36,653 bases of DNA from assembly GCF_040298565.1 (NCBI RefSeq), contig NZ_JBEPAK010000040.1, positions 1-36,653 on the forward strand. Direction: 5' to 3'. This stretch comes from Kitasatospora sp040298565. GTDB lineage: Bacteria; Actinomycetota; Actinomycetes; Streptomycetales; Streptomycetaceae. The position numbers and the translations under genes were made by a program. This document shows positions 8,189 through 15,989 of the stretch, in pieces (the stretch's first letter is position 1; every line of letters begins with the position of its first letter). The notes beneath the pieces are model-generated. The model was not told where the DNA came from. It ran no database searches and was given only the letters and a program-made list of their open reading frames with translations.

Positions 8189-8243
8189 AACGTTACGGAG
8201 CATTGCGGCCACTTCCTGTCCTGAATGCGCCGACAATCGAGAC

Positions 8244-9230
8244 ATGGCGAACACCAGCGCCCGGACCCTGCGACTCCTCTCCCTGCTCCAGACCCACCGC
8301 TACTGGCCCGGCGAGGAACTGGCCGACCGGCTCGGCGTCTCCGTCCGCACCCTGCGCCGCGACATCGACCGGCTGCGCGAACTCGGTTACCCCGTCGAGG
8401 CGCAGCGCGGGGTCGACGGCGGCTACCAGCTGGCGGCGGGCGCGGCACTGCCCCCGCTGGTCATCGACGACGAGGAGGCGGTCGCGCTCGCGGTCGGCCT
8501 CCAGGCGGCGGCGGAGAGCCCGGTCGAGGGCGTGGGCGAGGCCTCGGTGCGGGTGCTGGCCAAGGTCGTCCAGGTCATGCCCGCGCGGCTGCGCCGCCGG
8601 GTCGAGGCGCTGCGCGCGGTGACCGTCCCGGTCGACTGGGGCCGTTCGGCCGGCTCCGGCGTCGACCCGGACGCCCTCACGGTGGTCGCTCTGGCCTGCC
8701 GTGACGGCGAACGGCTCCGCTTCTCGTACACCGCCGCCTCCGGGCCCCGTACGGAACGCCACGTGGAGCCGCACCGGCTGGTCTGCCTCGACCGCCGCTG
8801 GTACCTGGTCGCCTACGACCTGGACCGCGCCGCCTGGCGCAGTTTCCGCCTGGACCGCCTCACCGCCCCGCACGGCAGCGGCGCCCGCTTCGCCCAGCGT
8901 GCGCTGCCCGCGGCCGACGCGGCCGAGTTCGTCCGCGCGGGGCGCAACGGCATGCCCCGGCCGCACCGGGTCGAGGCCGTGGTGGAGGCCCCGGCCGAGT
9001 ACGTTCGCGCCCGGGTGGGCCGGTGGGGCGAGGTCGAGGCGGCGGGCCCCGAGCGGTGCCGGCTCGTGATGACGGCGGACTCGCTGGACTGGCCCGCGAT
9101 GGCCCTGGGATCACTGGGGGCGGAGTTCCGGGTCGTCGGGCCGCCCGAGCTGCGGGCGCTGGTCGCGGAGTGGGCGGCCCGCTTCGGACGGGCGGCGGGC
9201 GGCGGGAAGGTCGAGCCGGAGGAGGCGTAG
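8244..9230 (+). CDS. HTH and WYL-domain transcriptional regulator (YafY type)
   Basis: A 328-residue regulator. The N-terminal winged HTH (about 5-60) contains LSLLQTHRYWPGEELADRLG and SVRTLRRDIDRLRELGYPVE, followed by the usual GVDGGYQLAAG. A central helical region precedes the WYL domain (about 145-225, RLRFSYTAASG and RWYLVAYDLDRAAWRSFRLDR) and a WCX-type C-terminal extension. WYL domains sense ligands or nucleic acids in regulators of this class. The ATG at 8244 is chosen because the HTH starts at once; the open frame extends about 200 codons upstream through the DinB gene, which is spurious. It is divergent from the DinB gene and probably autoregulated through the palindrome at 8165. A perfect hairpin lies 25 bp after the stop. 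Confidence 0.93.
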   Translation: MANTSARTLRLLSLLQTHRYWPGEELADRLGVSVRTLRRDIDRLRELGYPVEAQRGVDGGYQLAAGAALPPLVIDDEEAVALAVGLQAAAESPVEGVGEASVRVLAKVVQVMPARLRRRVEALRAVTVPVDWGRSAGSGVDPDALTVVALACRDGERLRFSYTAASGPRTERHVEPHRLVCLDRRWYLVAYDLDRAAWRSFRLDRLTAPHGSGARFAQRALPAADAAEFVRAGRNGMPRPHRVEAVVEAPAEYVRARVGRWGEVEAAGPERCRLVMTADSLDWPAMALGSLGAEFRVVGPPELRALVAEWAARFGRAAGGGKVEPEEA

Positions 9231-9254
9231 AGCACGAGCAGGACAGCGGCAGCA

Positions 9255-9285
9255 CACGAGAAGTCGGCGCCACCGACTTCTCGTG
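9255..9285 (+). terminator. Perfect 13-bp hairpin after WYL regulator
   Basis: CACGAGAAGTCGG (9255-9267), loop CGCCA, CCGACTTCTCGTG (9273-9285). It lies 25 bp past the regulator stop, without a clear T-run, as is common in GC-rich actinomycetes. The AAGTCGG/CCGACTT core recurs in the repeat array at 18228-18700. Confidence 0.75.
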
Positions 9286-9363
9286 CCGGGTGCTTCGCCG
9301 TCCGTTCGCAGACGGGCTGATAACCGCTTGGCCCCGCAGGGCGGGCGGGGCGATCATGGCGGG

Positions 9364-10134
9364 ATGTCCGATCTGCTCGAGCGGGTGACCGCCTTCCGCA
9401 CCGCCTTCGCCCGTCGACAAGCTGCCGAGGTCGTCGAACGTCCCGAATTCCCCGGGGTGTTCGCGGTCCGGGACGAGGAGTTCGCGCTCTCCCACGAGCA
9501 CAACCACCTGGTGGTGACGGGCCCGGGTACGGATCCGGCCGGGCTCCCCGAGTTGGCGGCGCGGTGGCTCGGGCCGCGCCCGCAGTACGCGATCACCGTG
9601 CTGGACGACGCGTTGGGCGAGCGGGCCGCCCCGGTGCTGGTCGAGGCCGGCTACGAGTGGGCCACCGTCGTCACCCTGGTCCGCGACACCGCGGGCTGCG
9701 AGCTGCCCGAACCGGCCGCGCTGCCGGTCGAGTTGGCCGAGCTGAGGGGGGCGGTGCTGCGCCAGCAGTCCGAGTGGTTCGAAGGCGCGGAGCTGAGCCG
9801 CCAACTGACCGACCGCCGGGCCGCCCGGTTGCGCGGCGCCGAACAGGTGCGGTTCCTGGCCGCCCGGACGTCGGAGGGCGGCATCGCGGCGTGGGCCGAC
9901 CTCTACCTCGACCGGGCAGCCGGGCTGGCCCAGGTGGAGGACCTGGTCACCGATGCCCGGCACCGCGGTGCGGGCCACGGTGACACGGTGCTCGCCACCG
10001 GTCTGGCGCTCGCGGCCGCCGCCGGGATCCCCCAGCTGTTCCTCCTGGCGGACGCCGCCGACTGGCCCCGGACGTGGTACGGGCGGCGGGGCTTCACCGA
10101 GATCGGCCGCAGCCACTCCTTCCACTCGCGCTGA
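9364..10134 (+). CDS. GNAT-family N-acetyltransferase
   Basis: A 256-residue protein. The C-terminal half (about 115-250) has the GNAT layout: a beta strand AAWADLYLD, then VEDLVTDARHRGAGHGDTVLATGLALAAAAG as acetyl-CoA loop and helix (the RxxGxG/A motif is RGAGHG), and a final FLLADAADWPRTWYGRRGFTEIG typical of the last strand-helix-strand. The N-terminal 110 residues are less conserved and may be a degenerate second GNAT fold. The ATG at 9364 follows GGCGGG. Substrate unknown. It is a single-gene unit, followed by a decayed sugar-nucleotide gene. Confidence 0.85.
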   Translation: MSDLLERVTAFRTAFARRQAAEVVERPEFPGVFAVRDEEFALSHEHNHLVVTGPGTDPAGLPELAARWLGPRPQYAITVLDDALGERAAPVLVEAGYEWATVVTLVRDTAGCELPEPAALPVELAELRGAVLRQQSEWFEGAELSRQLTDRRAARLRGAEQVRFLAARTSEGGIAAWADLYLDRAAGLAQVEDLVTDARHRGAGHGDTVLATGLALAAAAGIPQLFLLADAADWPRTWYGRRGFTEIGRSHSFHSR

Positions 10135-10180
10135 GCGGCGCCGGCGGTACGGCCGGGGGCCGGCCGCTCCCGGGCCGGCG

Positions 10181-10625
10181 GCGCGGGCCGGGCTGGCCAG
10201 GCTCGGTGAGCCGGTGGCCTCCTCGCGGGCCGCGTTCGGCGTCCGCTTCGACCCGGTCGGTGAGCGCGTCGCGTTCGTCGACGAGCTGGGTCGGGTGATC
10301 GACGACGACCGTGCGCTGCTGGTGCTGCTGGACCTGGTCGCGGCCGAGCGGCGCAGCGGGCAGGTGGCGTTGCCGGTGACGACGACCCGGATCGCCGCGC
10401 AGGTCGCGGCGTACCACGGGACCCAGGTCATCTGGACCACGACGACGCCGGACGACCTGGCCGAGGCGGCCTCCGCCGAGGGCACGGTGTTCGGTGGGGA
10501 CGGGCGCGGCGGCCTTCGTCCGGCTGGGAGGTCCGGTCGCCCGCCTCAGCTGACGCTGAGCCAGATCAACGCCCGGACCCGCAGGCGCACATCCGGCGCC
10601 GGGACATCGCGACATCGTCGCGGAG
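10181..10625 (+). pseudogene. Remnant of mannose-1-phosphate guanylyltransferase/phosphomannomutase C-terminal region
   Basis: A clearly protein-like stretch without a start. The first frame reads GLARLGEPVASSRAAFGVRFDPVGERV (10193 onward) and continues through VTTTRIAAQVAAYHGTQV to VFGGDGRGG, which I recall from the phosphomannomutase-like domain of the long actinobacterial ManC/ManB-type proteins (about 830 residues). After GGDGRGG the similarity moves to a second frame (GAAAFVRLGGPVARL), returns to the first (QLTLSQINAR), and shifts again (AHIRRRDIA). The roughly ten residues normally between GGDGRGG and DGAAAFVRL are missing. The N-terminal nucleotidyltransferase half is absent. I infer a decaying fragment with several frameshifts and a small deletion. 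Confidence 0.7.
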
Positions 10626-10671
10626 GGTCCGCGGGCGGCGGGGCCACCGACTGGGTCAGGGAGCGGCCGGG

Positions 10672-11592
10672 TCAGCGAGTGCCCGACGGGCCGGCGGCCG
10701 TCGCCGTCCGTCCGCAGTGAGCCGCGACGGTGTCGGCGAAGGCGCGGGCCGGCGGGTACAGGGTGTCCCAGTCGCGCAGCGCCCAGCCGACGGTGAGGCC
10801 GGGCAGGTCGGGCAGCGGCAGCAGCCGCAGGCCGGGGTGGCCGGGCCCCTGCCACTCGGGGAGCGCGGGCACCACGGCCTGGCCCAGGCCGAGTTTGGCC
10901 AGCAGGATCGCGGTGTCCCAGTCCGTGACGCTGGTGTCGAAGGCCGGACGGATGCCCGACTTGCCCAGCCAGTCGTCGAGTTGGGACCGGGACACCGAGT
11001 TCTGGGGGAGCCCGATGAGCCGGGCGTCCTGGAGGTCGGCGGGTTCGATGCGGTCCCGGGCGGCGAGGGGGTCGTCGGCGGCGACGGCGAGGACCCAGGG
11101 CAGATCCACCACGGGCCGCTGGTCGATGCCCCGGACCGGGGCGCCGAGGGTGATCCAGGCCAGGTCGACGTGCCCGGCGGTGAGCGCCTCCAGACAGCTG
11201 CGGCTGGAGACCACGGTCTGGAACTCCAGGCTGACCCGCGGGAACCGCTGCCGGAAGTCCACCACGGCCCCGGACATGAAGTGCCGGATGCTGGTCGCGC
11301 CGGTGGTGATCCGCACCGACCCGCCCTCACCGCGGGCGAGTTCGGCGATGGTGCGCAGGGCGTGGTCGATCCCGCCCAGTCCGCTGGCCACCGCCGTCTG
11401 CAGGTGGCGCCCGGCCGCGGTGGGCACGACGCCGCGCGGGTGCCGCTCGATCAGGGGCAACCCGAGTTCGCGCTCCAGCCGCTTCACGTGCTGGCTGACG
11501 GCGGACTGGCTGCAGGCCAGGTCGCGGGCGACGGCGCTGAGCGAACCGGCCCGGCAGACGGCGGCGAAGACGCGGAGGTCGTCAAGGGTCAC
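10672..11592 (-). CDS. LysR-family transcriptional regulator
   Basis: A 306-residue LTTR. The N-terminal winged HTH (1-60) reads LDDLRVFAAVCRAGSLSAVA and QSAVSQHVKRLERELGLPL, followed by a linker helix and a substrate-binding domain (about 90-295). The start is GTG at 11592; there is no upstream RBS but a TACCTT-like -10 just ahead, so it may be leaderless. A perfect palindrome CCCAAG-N6-CTTGGG starts 4 bp upstream of the start codon, a good site for autoregulation. The nearest divergent gene is the SRPBCC protein at 11876. Ligand unknown. Confidence 0.92.
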   Translation of the reverse strand: MTLDDLRVFAAVCRAGSLSAVARDLACSQSAVSQHVKRLERELGLPLIERHPRGVVPTAAGRHLQTAVASGLGGIDHALRTIAELARGEGGSVRITTGATSIRHFMSGAVVDFRQRFPRVSLEFQTVVSSRSCLEALTAGHVDLAWITLGAPVRGIDQRPVVDLPWVLAVAADDPLAARDRIEPADLQDARLIGLPQNSVSRSQLDDWLGKSGIRPAFDTSVTDWDTAILLAKLGLGQAVVPALPEWQGPGHPGLRLLPLPDLPGLTVGWALRDWDTLYPPARAFADTVAAHCGRTATAAGPSGTR

Positions 11593-11595
11593 CGG

Positions 11596-11613
11596 CCCAA
11601 GGTAATGCTTGGG
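11596..11613. promoter_or_regulatory. Palindrome CCCAAG-N6-CTTGGG, candidate LysR operator
   Basis: Perfect 6-bp arms around GTAATG, directly upstream of the LysR start. The half-site extended as CTTGGGTGT (11608-11616) recurs at 11640-11648 toward the divergent gene. Fits the paired-site layout of LysR regulators; inferred. Confidence 0.5.
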
Positions 11614-11875
11614 TGTGCCCCAGCAAACCGGCGGATTGACTTGGGTGTTCGGCAGGATCGATCATCGGTGGCAGGGCCCACGAGAAGGGCGGCAACCCGC
11701 CCGCTGCCTTCGCGGCGTTCCGGACGCCGGGGCGGGGGCACGGCGGGTGCCGACCCGCACGCGGGCCCACGAGCGGGATCGGCGGCACCAGCGGTAGCGG
11801 TGATGCCGGTGGTTCCTGTAAGCGAGTGGCGCCGGTGACAGGGTGACAGAACGTCAGGTACGGAGGGGGAGCGGA

Positions 11876-12406
11876 ATGCGGTACGCCGACGGTCCGGGTA
11901 CGCAGAGCGAGGTGTTCGTCGAGGCGCCGGTCGAGCGGGTCTGGGAGCTGGTGACCGACATCGCCCTGCCCGCCCGGCTCAGCCCGGAGCTGCAGCGGGT
12001 CGCGTGGCTGGACGGCGCGGACGGCCCCGCCGTGGGCGCGCGCTTCGAGGGGCACAACCGGCGGGCGGACATGCCCGACTGGCGGACGGTCTCCGAGGTG
12101 GTCGAACTGACGGAGTGCCGCGCCTTCGCCTGGGCCGTCCTGGACGTCGACGGCCACTACGGCGAGCCGGTCACGGAGGTGGCCGGCGCGCTCGCCCGTT
12201 GGCGCTTCGACCTGATCCCCGAGGACGGCGGCACCCGGGTGCGCCAGTCGACGGTCCTCGGCCCCGGCCGCAGCGGGATCACCCGGTTCATCGAGTCCCG
12301 GCCGGAGGCCGAGGAGCGGATCGTCGAGTTCCGGCTGGAGGAACTGCGCAGCGGGATGGCGGCGACCCTGGCGGGCATCAAGTCCCTGGCCGAGGCGAAG
12401 CGTTAG
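11876..12406 (+). CDS. SRPBCC-family (polyketide cyclase/dehydrase-like) protein
   Basis: A 176-residue START/Bet v1-like protein with the typical opening SEVFVEAPVERVWELVTDIALPAR, in which the first strand and VW helix lead into a ligand pocket, and a long C-terminal helix (RIVEFRLEELRSGMAATLAGI). The chosen ATG at 11876 has GGAGGGGG about seven bases upstream; a GTG at 11843 is an in-frame alternative adding 11 residues. It lies 10 bp ahead of the mycothiol-dependent isomerase-like gene, so the two form an operon. Such proteins bind hydrophobic ligands; the substrate is unknown. Confidence 0.88.
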   Translation: MRYADGPGTQSEVFVEAPVERVWELVTDIALPARLSPELQRVAWLDGADGPAVGARFEGHNRRADMPDWRTVSEVVELTECRAFAWAVLDVDGHYGEPVTEVAGALARWRFDLIPEDGGTRVRQSTVLGPGRSGITRFIESRPEAEERIVEFRLEELRSGMAATLAGIKSLAEAKR

Positions 12407-12416
12407 GCCCGCGGGC

Positions 12417-13148
12417 GTGGAGGGGGACTTCGCGAGCCTGCTGGAGGCGGTCCGGGCCTCGGCGGAGCGGCTGGACGCGAGCACCGTACGGCTGACCGAC
12501 CGGCAGGCCCGGGAACCGTCGCTGCTGCCCGGCTGGACCCGGGGCCACGTCCTCACCCATCTCGCCTCCAGCGCCGGCGCGTACCGGTGGATGCTCGCGG
12601 TGGCCCGTACCGGCACCCCGCCCGGGCCGCGCCCCGACTCCGCCGAGTTGGCACGGCGGTTGCGCGAAGGCGCGGGCCGGGGCGCCGACGCACTGGTCGC
12701 GGACCTGCGGAGCGGCCTGGACGGGCTGCTGGCGGACGCGGCGGCACTGCCCGCCGGTCGCCGGACGGTGCTGGTCACCGCGCTGGCGGGGTGGCGGCAC
12801 CCCGCCTGGTACGTCCTGTGGCGGGCCTGGCGGGAGCTGGAGGTGCACCACGTGGACCTCCAGCTCGGCTACGGCCCGCGCGGGTGGCCGCGGGCGTTCG
12901 TCCTGCGGGCGTTGGAGGAGAGCACGGCGGCGTTGGCCGAGCGGGAGGTCCCGGTGGCCCGGGTCGAGGCCGAGGACCTCGGCCGCAGCTGGGCCCTGGG
13001 CGGCGGGCCGGGACCGGTGGTGCGCGGCCCGGGGCACGCGCTGCTCGCCTGGTTCGCGGGCCGCGGGTCGGCGGCGGCCCTGTACTCGGACGCTCCGCTG
13101 CCGGGGCTGCCGCCGTGGCCGCTGCCGCCGGTGCCCGGCTGGGGGTGA
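12417..13148 (+). CDS. Maleylpyruvate isomerase-family mycothiol-dependent enzyme
   Basis: A 243-residue protein with the MDMPI N-terminal DinB-like bundle: LLPGWTRGHVLTHLASSAGAYRWML is the family signature holding the first metal His, and LEVHHVDLQLGY supplies the later His ligands. Relatives use mycothiol as cofactor for isomerisation or transfer, which fits an actinomycete. The C-terminal part (about 165-243) is the smaller MDMPI C domain and ends in a Pro-rich tail. The GTG start at 12417 lies 10 bp after the SRPBCC stop. The exact reaction cannot be read from sequence. Confidence 0.88.
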   Translation: MEGDFASLLEAVRASAERLDASTVRLTDRQAREPSLLPGWTRGHVLTHLASSAGAYRWMLAVARTGTPPGPRPDSAELARRLREGAGRGADALVADLRSGLDGLLADAAALPAGRRTVLVTALAGWRHPAWYVLWRAWRELEVHHVDLQLGYGPRGWPRAFVLRALEESTAALAEREVPVARVEAEDLGRSWALGGGPGPVVRGPGHALLAWFAGRGSAAALYSDAPLPGLPPWPLPPVPGWG

Positions 13149-13381
13149 CCGCCGGACAGCCGCCCCGCTCTTCCGGCCGGTCTGCTGCTGCCCGGCACGC
13201 CGCCGTGCTGTGCCGGCGCCCAGGCGTGCGGCGCTGGTGGAGGTCGTCCCGATGCCGTGGGCGTTGCGGGGGAGTCGGCGCCGTGGCCCCGGCCGGTGGC
13301 TCCCGCCGGGGTGAAGCCCGCCCACCGTGCGCGATCCTGCGGCGGACCGGTGGCCGGCCGGGACGGCCCGGCCGATGACCG

Positions 13382-13966
13382 CTACCAGGAGAGCGGGTAG
13401 CGGACCGGATGTCCGCCGATCCGGCCGGGCAGCAGGCCGACCCCCACCAGGAGCACGGCGGCCAGCCCGAGCAGCGGAACGAACGGCACCGGCCGCGGGG
13501 CCTGGAGGACCACGATGACGGCGGTCGCCACGGCCGGGGAGTGCGAGAGGCGGGTGAGCATCATCGCGCCCAGCGCGAGCCCGGCGGCGATGGCCGCGGC
13601 CCAGGTGGTGCTGCCGGTGACGGCCAGGGTGGCGAAGCCGATCACGGCCGACAGCAGGTGACCGCCCACCAGGTTGCGCGGCTGCGAGATCGACAGTCCG
13701 GGCGCGCCGTGGACCAGCGCCGCGCTCGCCGCCAACGGCGGGATCAGGAGGGGCTGGTGGAGCAGCACGCCGATGCCGGCGAGGACGAGAAGGGCGCCGA
13801 CGGCGAAGGCGGTGGCCTTCAGCGCGTGCAGGGGGTGCGGCCGGGGCGGCCCGGGCGGGCGGTGTGTCGTGGCAGACGGCGCTGCGGCAGGCGGCGTCGG
13901 GGCGGTCGGCGCCGGGCTGGGCGCTGCCGGGCTGGGCACGGGCGGAGAGGACACGGGGGCGGGCAT
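13382..13966 (-). CDS. HPP-family integral membrane protein
   Basis: A 194-residue protein with a Pro/Ala/Ser-rich cytoplasmic N-terminus (about 1-45), then four hydrophobic segments (about 50-70, 73-88, 103-140, 150-178). The HPP-family signature region is present as LLIPPLAASAALVHGAPGLSISQPRNLVGGHLLSA. HPP proteins are small membrane proteins, some linked to nitrite transport, but function is generally unknown. It has no obvious partner. The 233-bp gap on its 3' side (13149-13381) holds no gene. The RBS is weak, and a later start inside the Pro-rich tail cannot be excluded. Confidence 0.85.
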   Translation of the reverse strand: MPAPVSSPPVPSPAAPSPAPTAPTPPAAAPSATTHRPPGPPRPHPLHALKATAFAVGALLVLAGIGVLLHQPLLIPPLAASAALVHGAPGLSISQPRNLVGGHLLSAVIGFATLAVTGSTTWAAAIAAGLALGAMMLTRLSHSPAVATAVIVVLQAPRPVPFVPLLGLAAVLLVGVGLLPGRIGGHPVRYPLSW

Positions 13967-14012
13967 GGTGCGGGTGGGCTCCGGACTGGGGTTGGGGGCC
14001 CGTAGATCCTAA

Positions 14013-14023
14013 ACAGACTGTTG
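14013..14023. promoter_or_regulatory. Short palindrome AACAG-A-CTGTT
   Basis: An 11-bp perfect palindrome in an AT-richer patch (CCTAAACAGACTGTTGAAGG) about 45 bp upstream of the HPP gene start, within its likely promoter. Possible operator; no regulator can be named. Confidence 0.3.
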
Positions 14024-14089
14024 AAGGAAGGGCAGGGCGTTCCGCCTGCTGGACGGATCGCCGAGCCCGGGCTCGAACCACCGTCCGGA

Positions 14090-14174
14090 GCCCGCCCGCA
14101 CCGGGCCGGAGCCCGCCCGCACCGGGCCGGGGCCCGCCCGCACCGGGCCGGAGGGCGGCCCGCACCGGGCCGGG
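14090..14174. repeat. 21-bp tandem repeat, about four copies
   Basis: Unit GCCCGCCCGCACCGGGCCGG plus one variable base at 14090, 14111 and 14132, then a degenerate fourth copy. It lies in the 287-bp gap between the amidohydrolase end (14254) and the HPP start. Each unit can fold on CCCGC/GCGGG-like pairs; no gene is visible. Confidence 0.8.
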
Positions 14175-14253
14175 CACCCGACTCCGCTCCGACGACGGGG
14201 TGGGGCGTCCGGTCCGGCCCGGTGGCGTGCGCCGGACGGCGCGCCCGCGGTCG

Positions 14254-15951
14254 TCAGCCGAGCACCTCCGCGCGGTGGGTGGGACGCCCGTCCATGACGG
14301 TGAGCAGGACCGGCAGCTCGGCGAGTTCGCCGTCGGGGGTGGTGAGCGGGTCGGCGGCCAGGACGGTGAGGTCGGCGCGATGGCCGACGGCGATGCGGCC
14401 TGCCAGCTGCTCCTCGCCCGCCGCGAAGGCGGCGTTGACGGTCATCGCGCGCAGTGCCTGCAGGGCGGTGAGCGCCTGCCCGGGGTTGTGCGGCGGCTGG
14501 CCGAGGTCGCGGGTGGGGCGGCGGTGGCGGGCGCCGGCCATGACGCCCAGCGGCGGGTACGGGGCGATCGGCCAGTCGGAGCCCAGGACGACGGTCGCGC
14601 CGGCGTCCCAGAGGTCGCGGCAGCGCCAGGCGCGGTCGGCGCGCTCCTCCCCGAGCCGCCGGGACCAGTTGTCGGTGTGGTCGGCCCGGGTGAAGTCGCA
14701 GCAGTGGGTGGGCTGCATCGAGGCGACCACGCCCAGCTCGGCGAAGCGCCGGACGAGCTCGTCGGGGACGGTCTCGATGTGCTCGATCCGGTGGCGGACG
14801 GGCCTCGTCGCGGCTGCGGAGCCGGCGGCCCGGCCGTCGGAGGAGCGGGTGGCCGGGCCGCCGGTCGAGCCACCGGCCGGGCCGTCGGCCGAAGCCTTCG
14901 CGACGGAGTCGAGCGCGTGCCGGACGGCGGCGTCGCCGATGGCGTGGGTGGCGGTCGGTACGCCGGCCCGGTGCAGCTGTCCGATGACGTGGGTGTAGTG
15001 CGCCGGGTCGGGCCAGAAGGCGTGGGTGGACTCGCCGTGGCAGTCGGGGCGCTCCAGCCAGGCGGTGCCGTTGTCGATGGTGCCGTCCATGAACAGCTTG
15101 ACGCCGTCCACCCGCCACGACGTCCCGCCGCGGCCCTGGAGTCCGATCAGCGCCCGCAGCCCGTCCTCGTCCACGCCGGGCTGACACCAGGGCGCGACCC
15201 GCAGGCGCAGCGGCAGCTCACCGGCCTCGTCGAGTTCGGCGTAGAGCTCGAGGCTGTCGCCGTTCGCGTCCATCGCGTGGCCGCCGGTGAGGCCGGTCGC
15301 GGCCATCGCGCGCAGGGCGGCGGCGAGGCGCTCGCGGCGCTCGGTGCGGGTGGGCTGCGGGGCGACGCGCTCGACCAGTTCGCAGGCGGCGTCCTCCAGC
15401 AGCAGACCGGTGGGGTGGCCGTCGGCGTCGCAGACCACCTCGGCGGCCTGGTCGAAGCTGCGCGGGCCGTCGACGCCGGCGAGCTCCAGGGCGCGCGGGC
15501 TGGCGAGCATGGAATGGGCGTCGAAGAGCTGGAGGAGCGCGGGGACGCCGTCGAGCACCGGGGCGAGCGCCGCCGCCTCCACCGGGCGGCCGCCGAAGGC
15601 GTTCGGGTCCAGGCCCCATGCGTGCAGCCAGGCGCCGGGGGCGAGTCGGCGCACCTCCGCGGCGAGCGCGGCGCGGACCTCGGCCAGATCGGTGCAGCCG
15701 GAGAGGTCCAGGCCGTGGGTGAGCTCGGCGCCGGTGACCGGGTGCAGGTGGCCGTCGACCAGGCCGGGGGTCACCACGGCGCCCCTGAGGTCGATCACCG
15801 TGGTGGCGGCGTCGGCGAGTTCCCGGATCGTGCGGTCGTCGCCGAGGGCGGCGATCCGGCCGTCGACCACGGCGAGGGCAGTCTGCGGGAGGAAGCCGCC
15901 GGTCGCGGGGTCGAGCAGGCGGGCGGAGAGGAGGACGAGGGAGGTGCGCAC
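14254..15951 (-). CDS. YtcJ-type amidohydrolase (amidohydrolase family 3)
   Basis: A 565-residue TIM-barrel amidohydrolase. Metal-ligand candidates are His68 and His70 (VDGHLHP), the position of the bridging Lys at 285 (VDGVKLFMDG), His336 (ATHAIGDAA), His391 (HRIEHIE) and Asp459 (VVLGSDWP), with the family's SDWPIAPYPPLGVM ending. A low-complexity Ala/Gly/Ser insertion (about 353-384) sits just before HRIEH and is probably a surface loop. Start is GTG at 15951 with AGGAG seven bases upstream; the frame continues open into the TetR gene but without homology. It lies 38 bp downstream of the tetR gene, probably one transcript, and divergent from an NCS1 permease. Relatives hydrolyse cyclic amides or N-acyl compounds; the substrate is probably what the permease brings in. 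Confidence 0.9.
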   Translation of the reverse strand: MRTSLVLLSARLLDPATGGFLPQTALAVVDGRIAALGDDRTIRELADAATTVIDLRGAVVTPGLVDGHLHPVTGAELTHGLDLSGCTDLAEVRAALAAEVRRLAPGAWLHAWGLDPNAFGGRPVEAAALAPVLDGVPALLQLFDAHSMLASPRALELAGVDGPRSFDQAAEVVCDADGHPTGLLLEDAACELVERVAPQPTRTERRERLAAALRAMAATGLTGGHAMDANGDSLELYAELDEAGELPLRLRVAPWCQPGVDEDGLRALIGLQGRGGTSWRVDGVKLFMDGTIDNGTAWLERPDCHGESTHAFWPDPAHYTHVIGQLHRAGVPTATHAIGDAAVRHALDSVAKASADGPAGGSTGGPATRSSDGRAAGSAAATRPVRHRIEHIETVPDELVRRFAELGVVASMQPTHCCDFTRADHTDNWSRRLGEERADRAWRCRDLWDAGATVVLGSDWPIAPYPPLGVMAGARHRRPTRDLGQPPHNPGQALTALQALRAMTVNAAFAAGEEQLAGRIAVGHRADLTVLAADPLTTPDGELAELPVLLTVMDGRPTHRAEVLG

Positions 15952-15989
15952 TTCAGCTCCTGCGGTCGGGCGGGGTGGGGGAGTGGGGG

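Noticed and set aside
14021..14998. Plus-strand frame opposite the amidohydrolase C-terminus
   Set aside because: Antisense to conserved amidohydrolase motifs.
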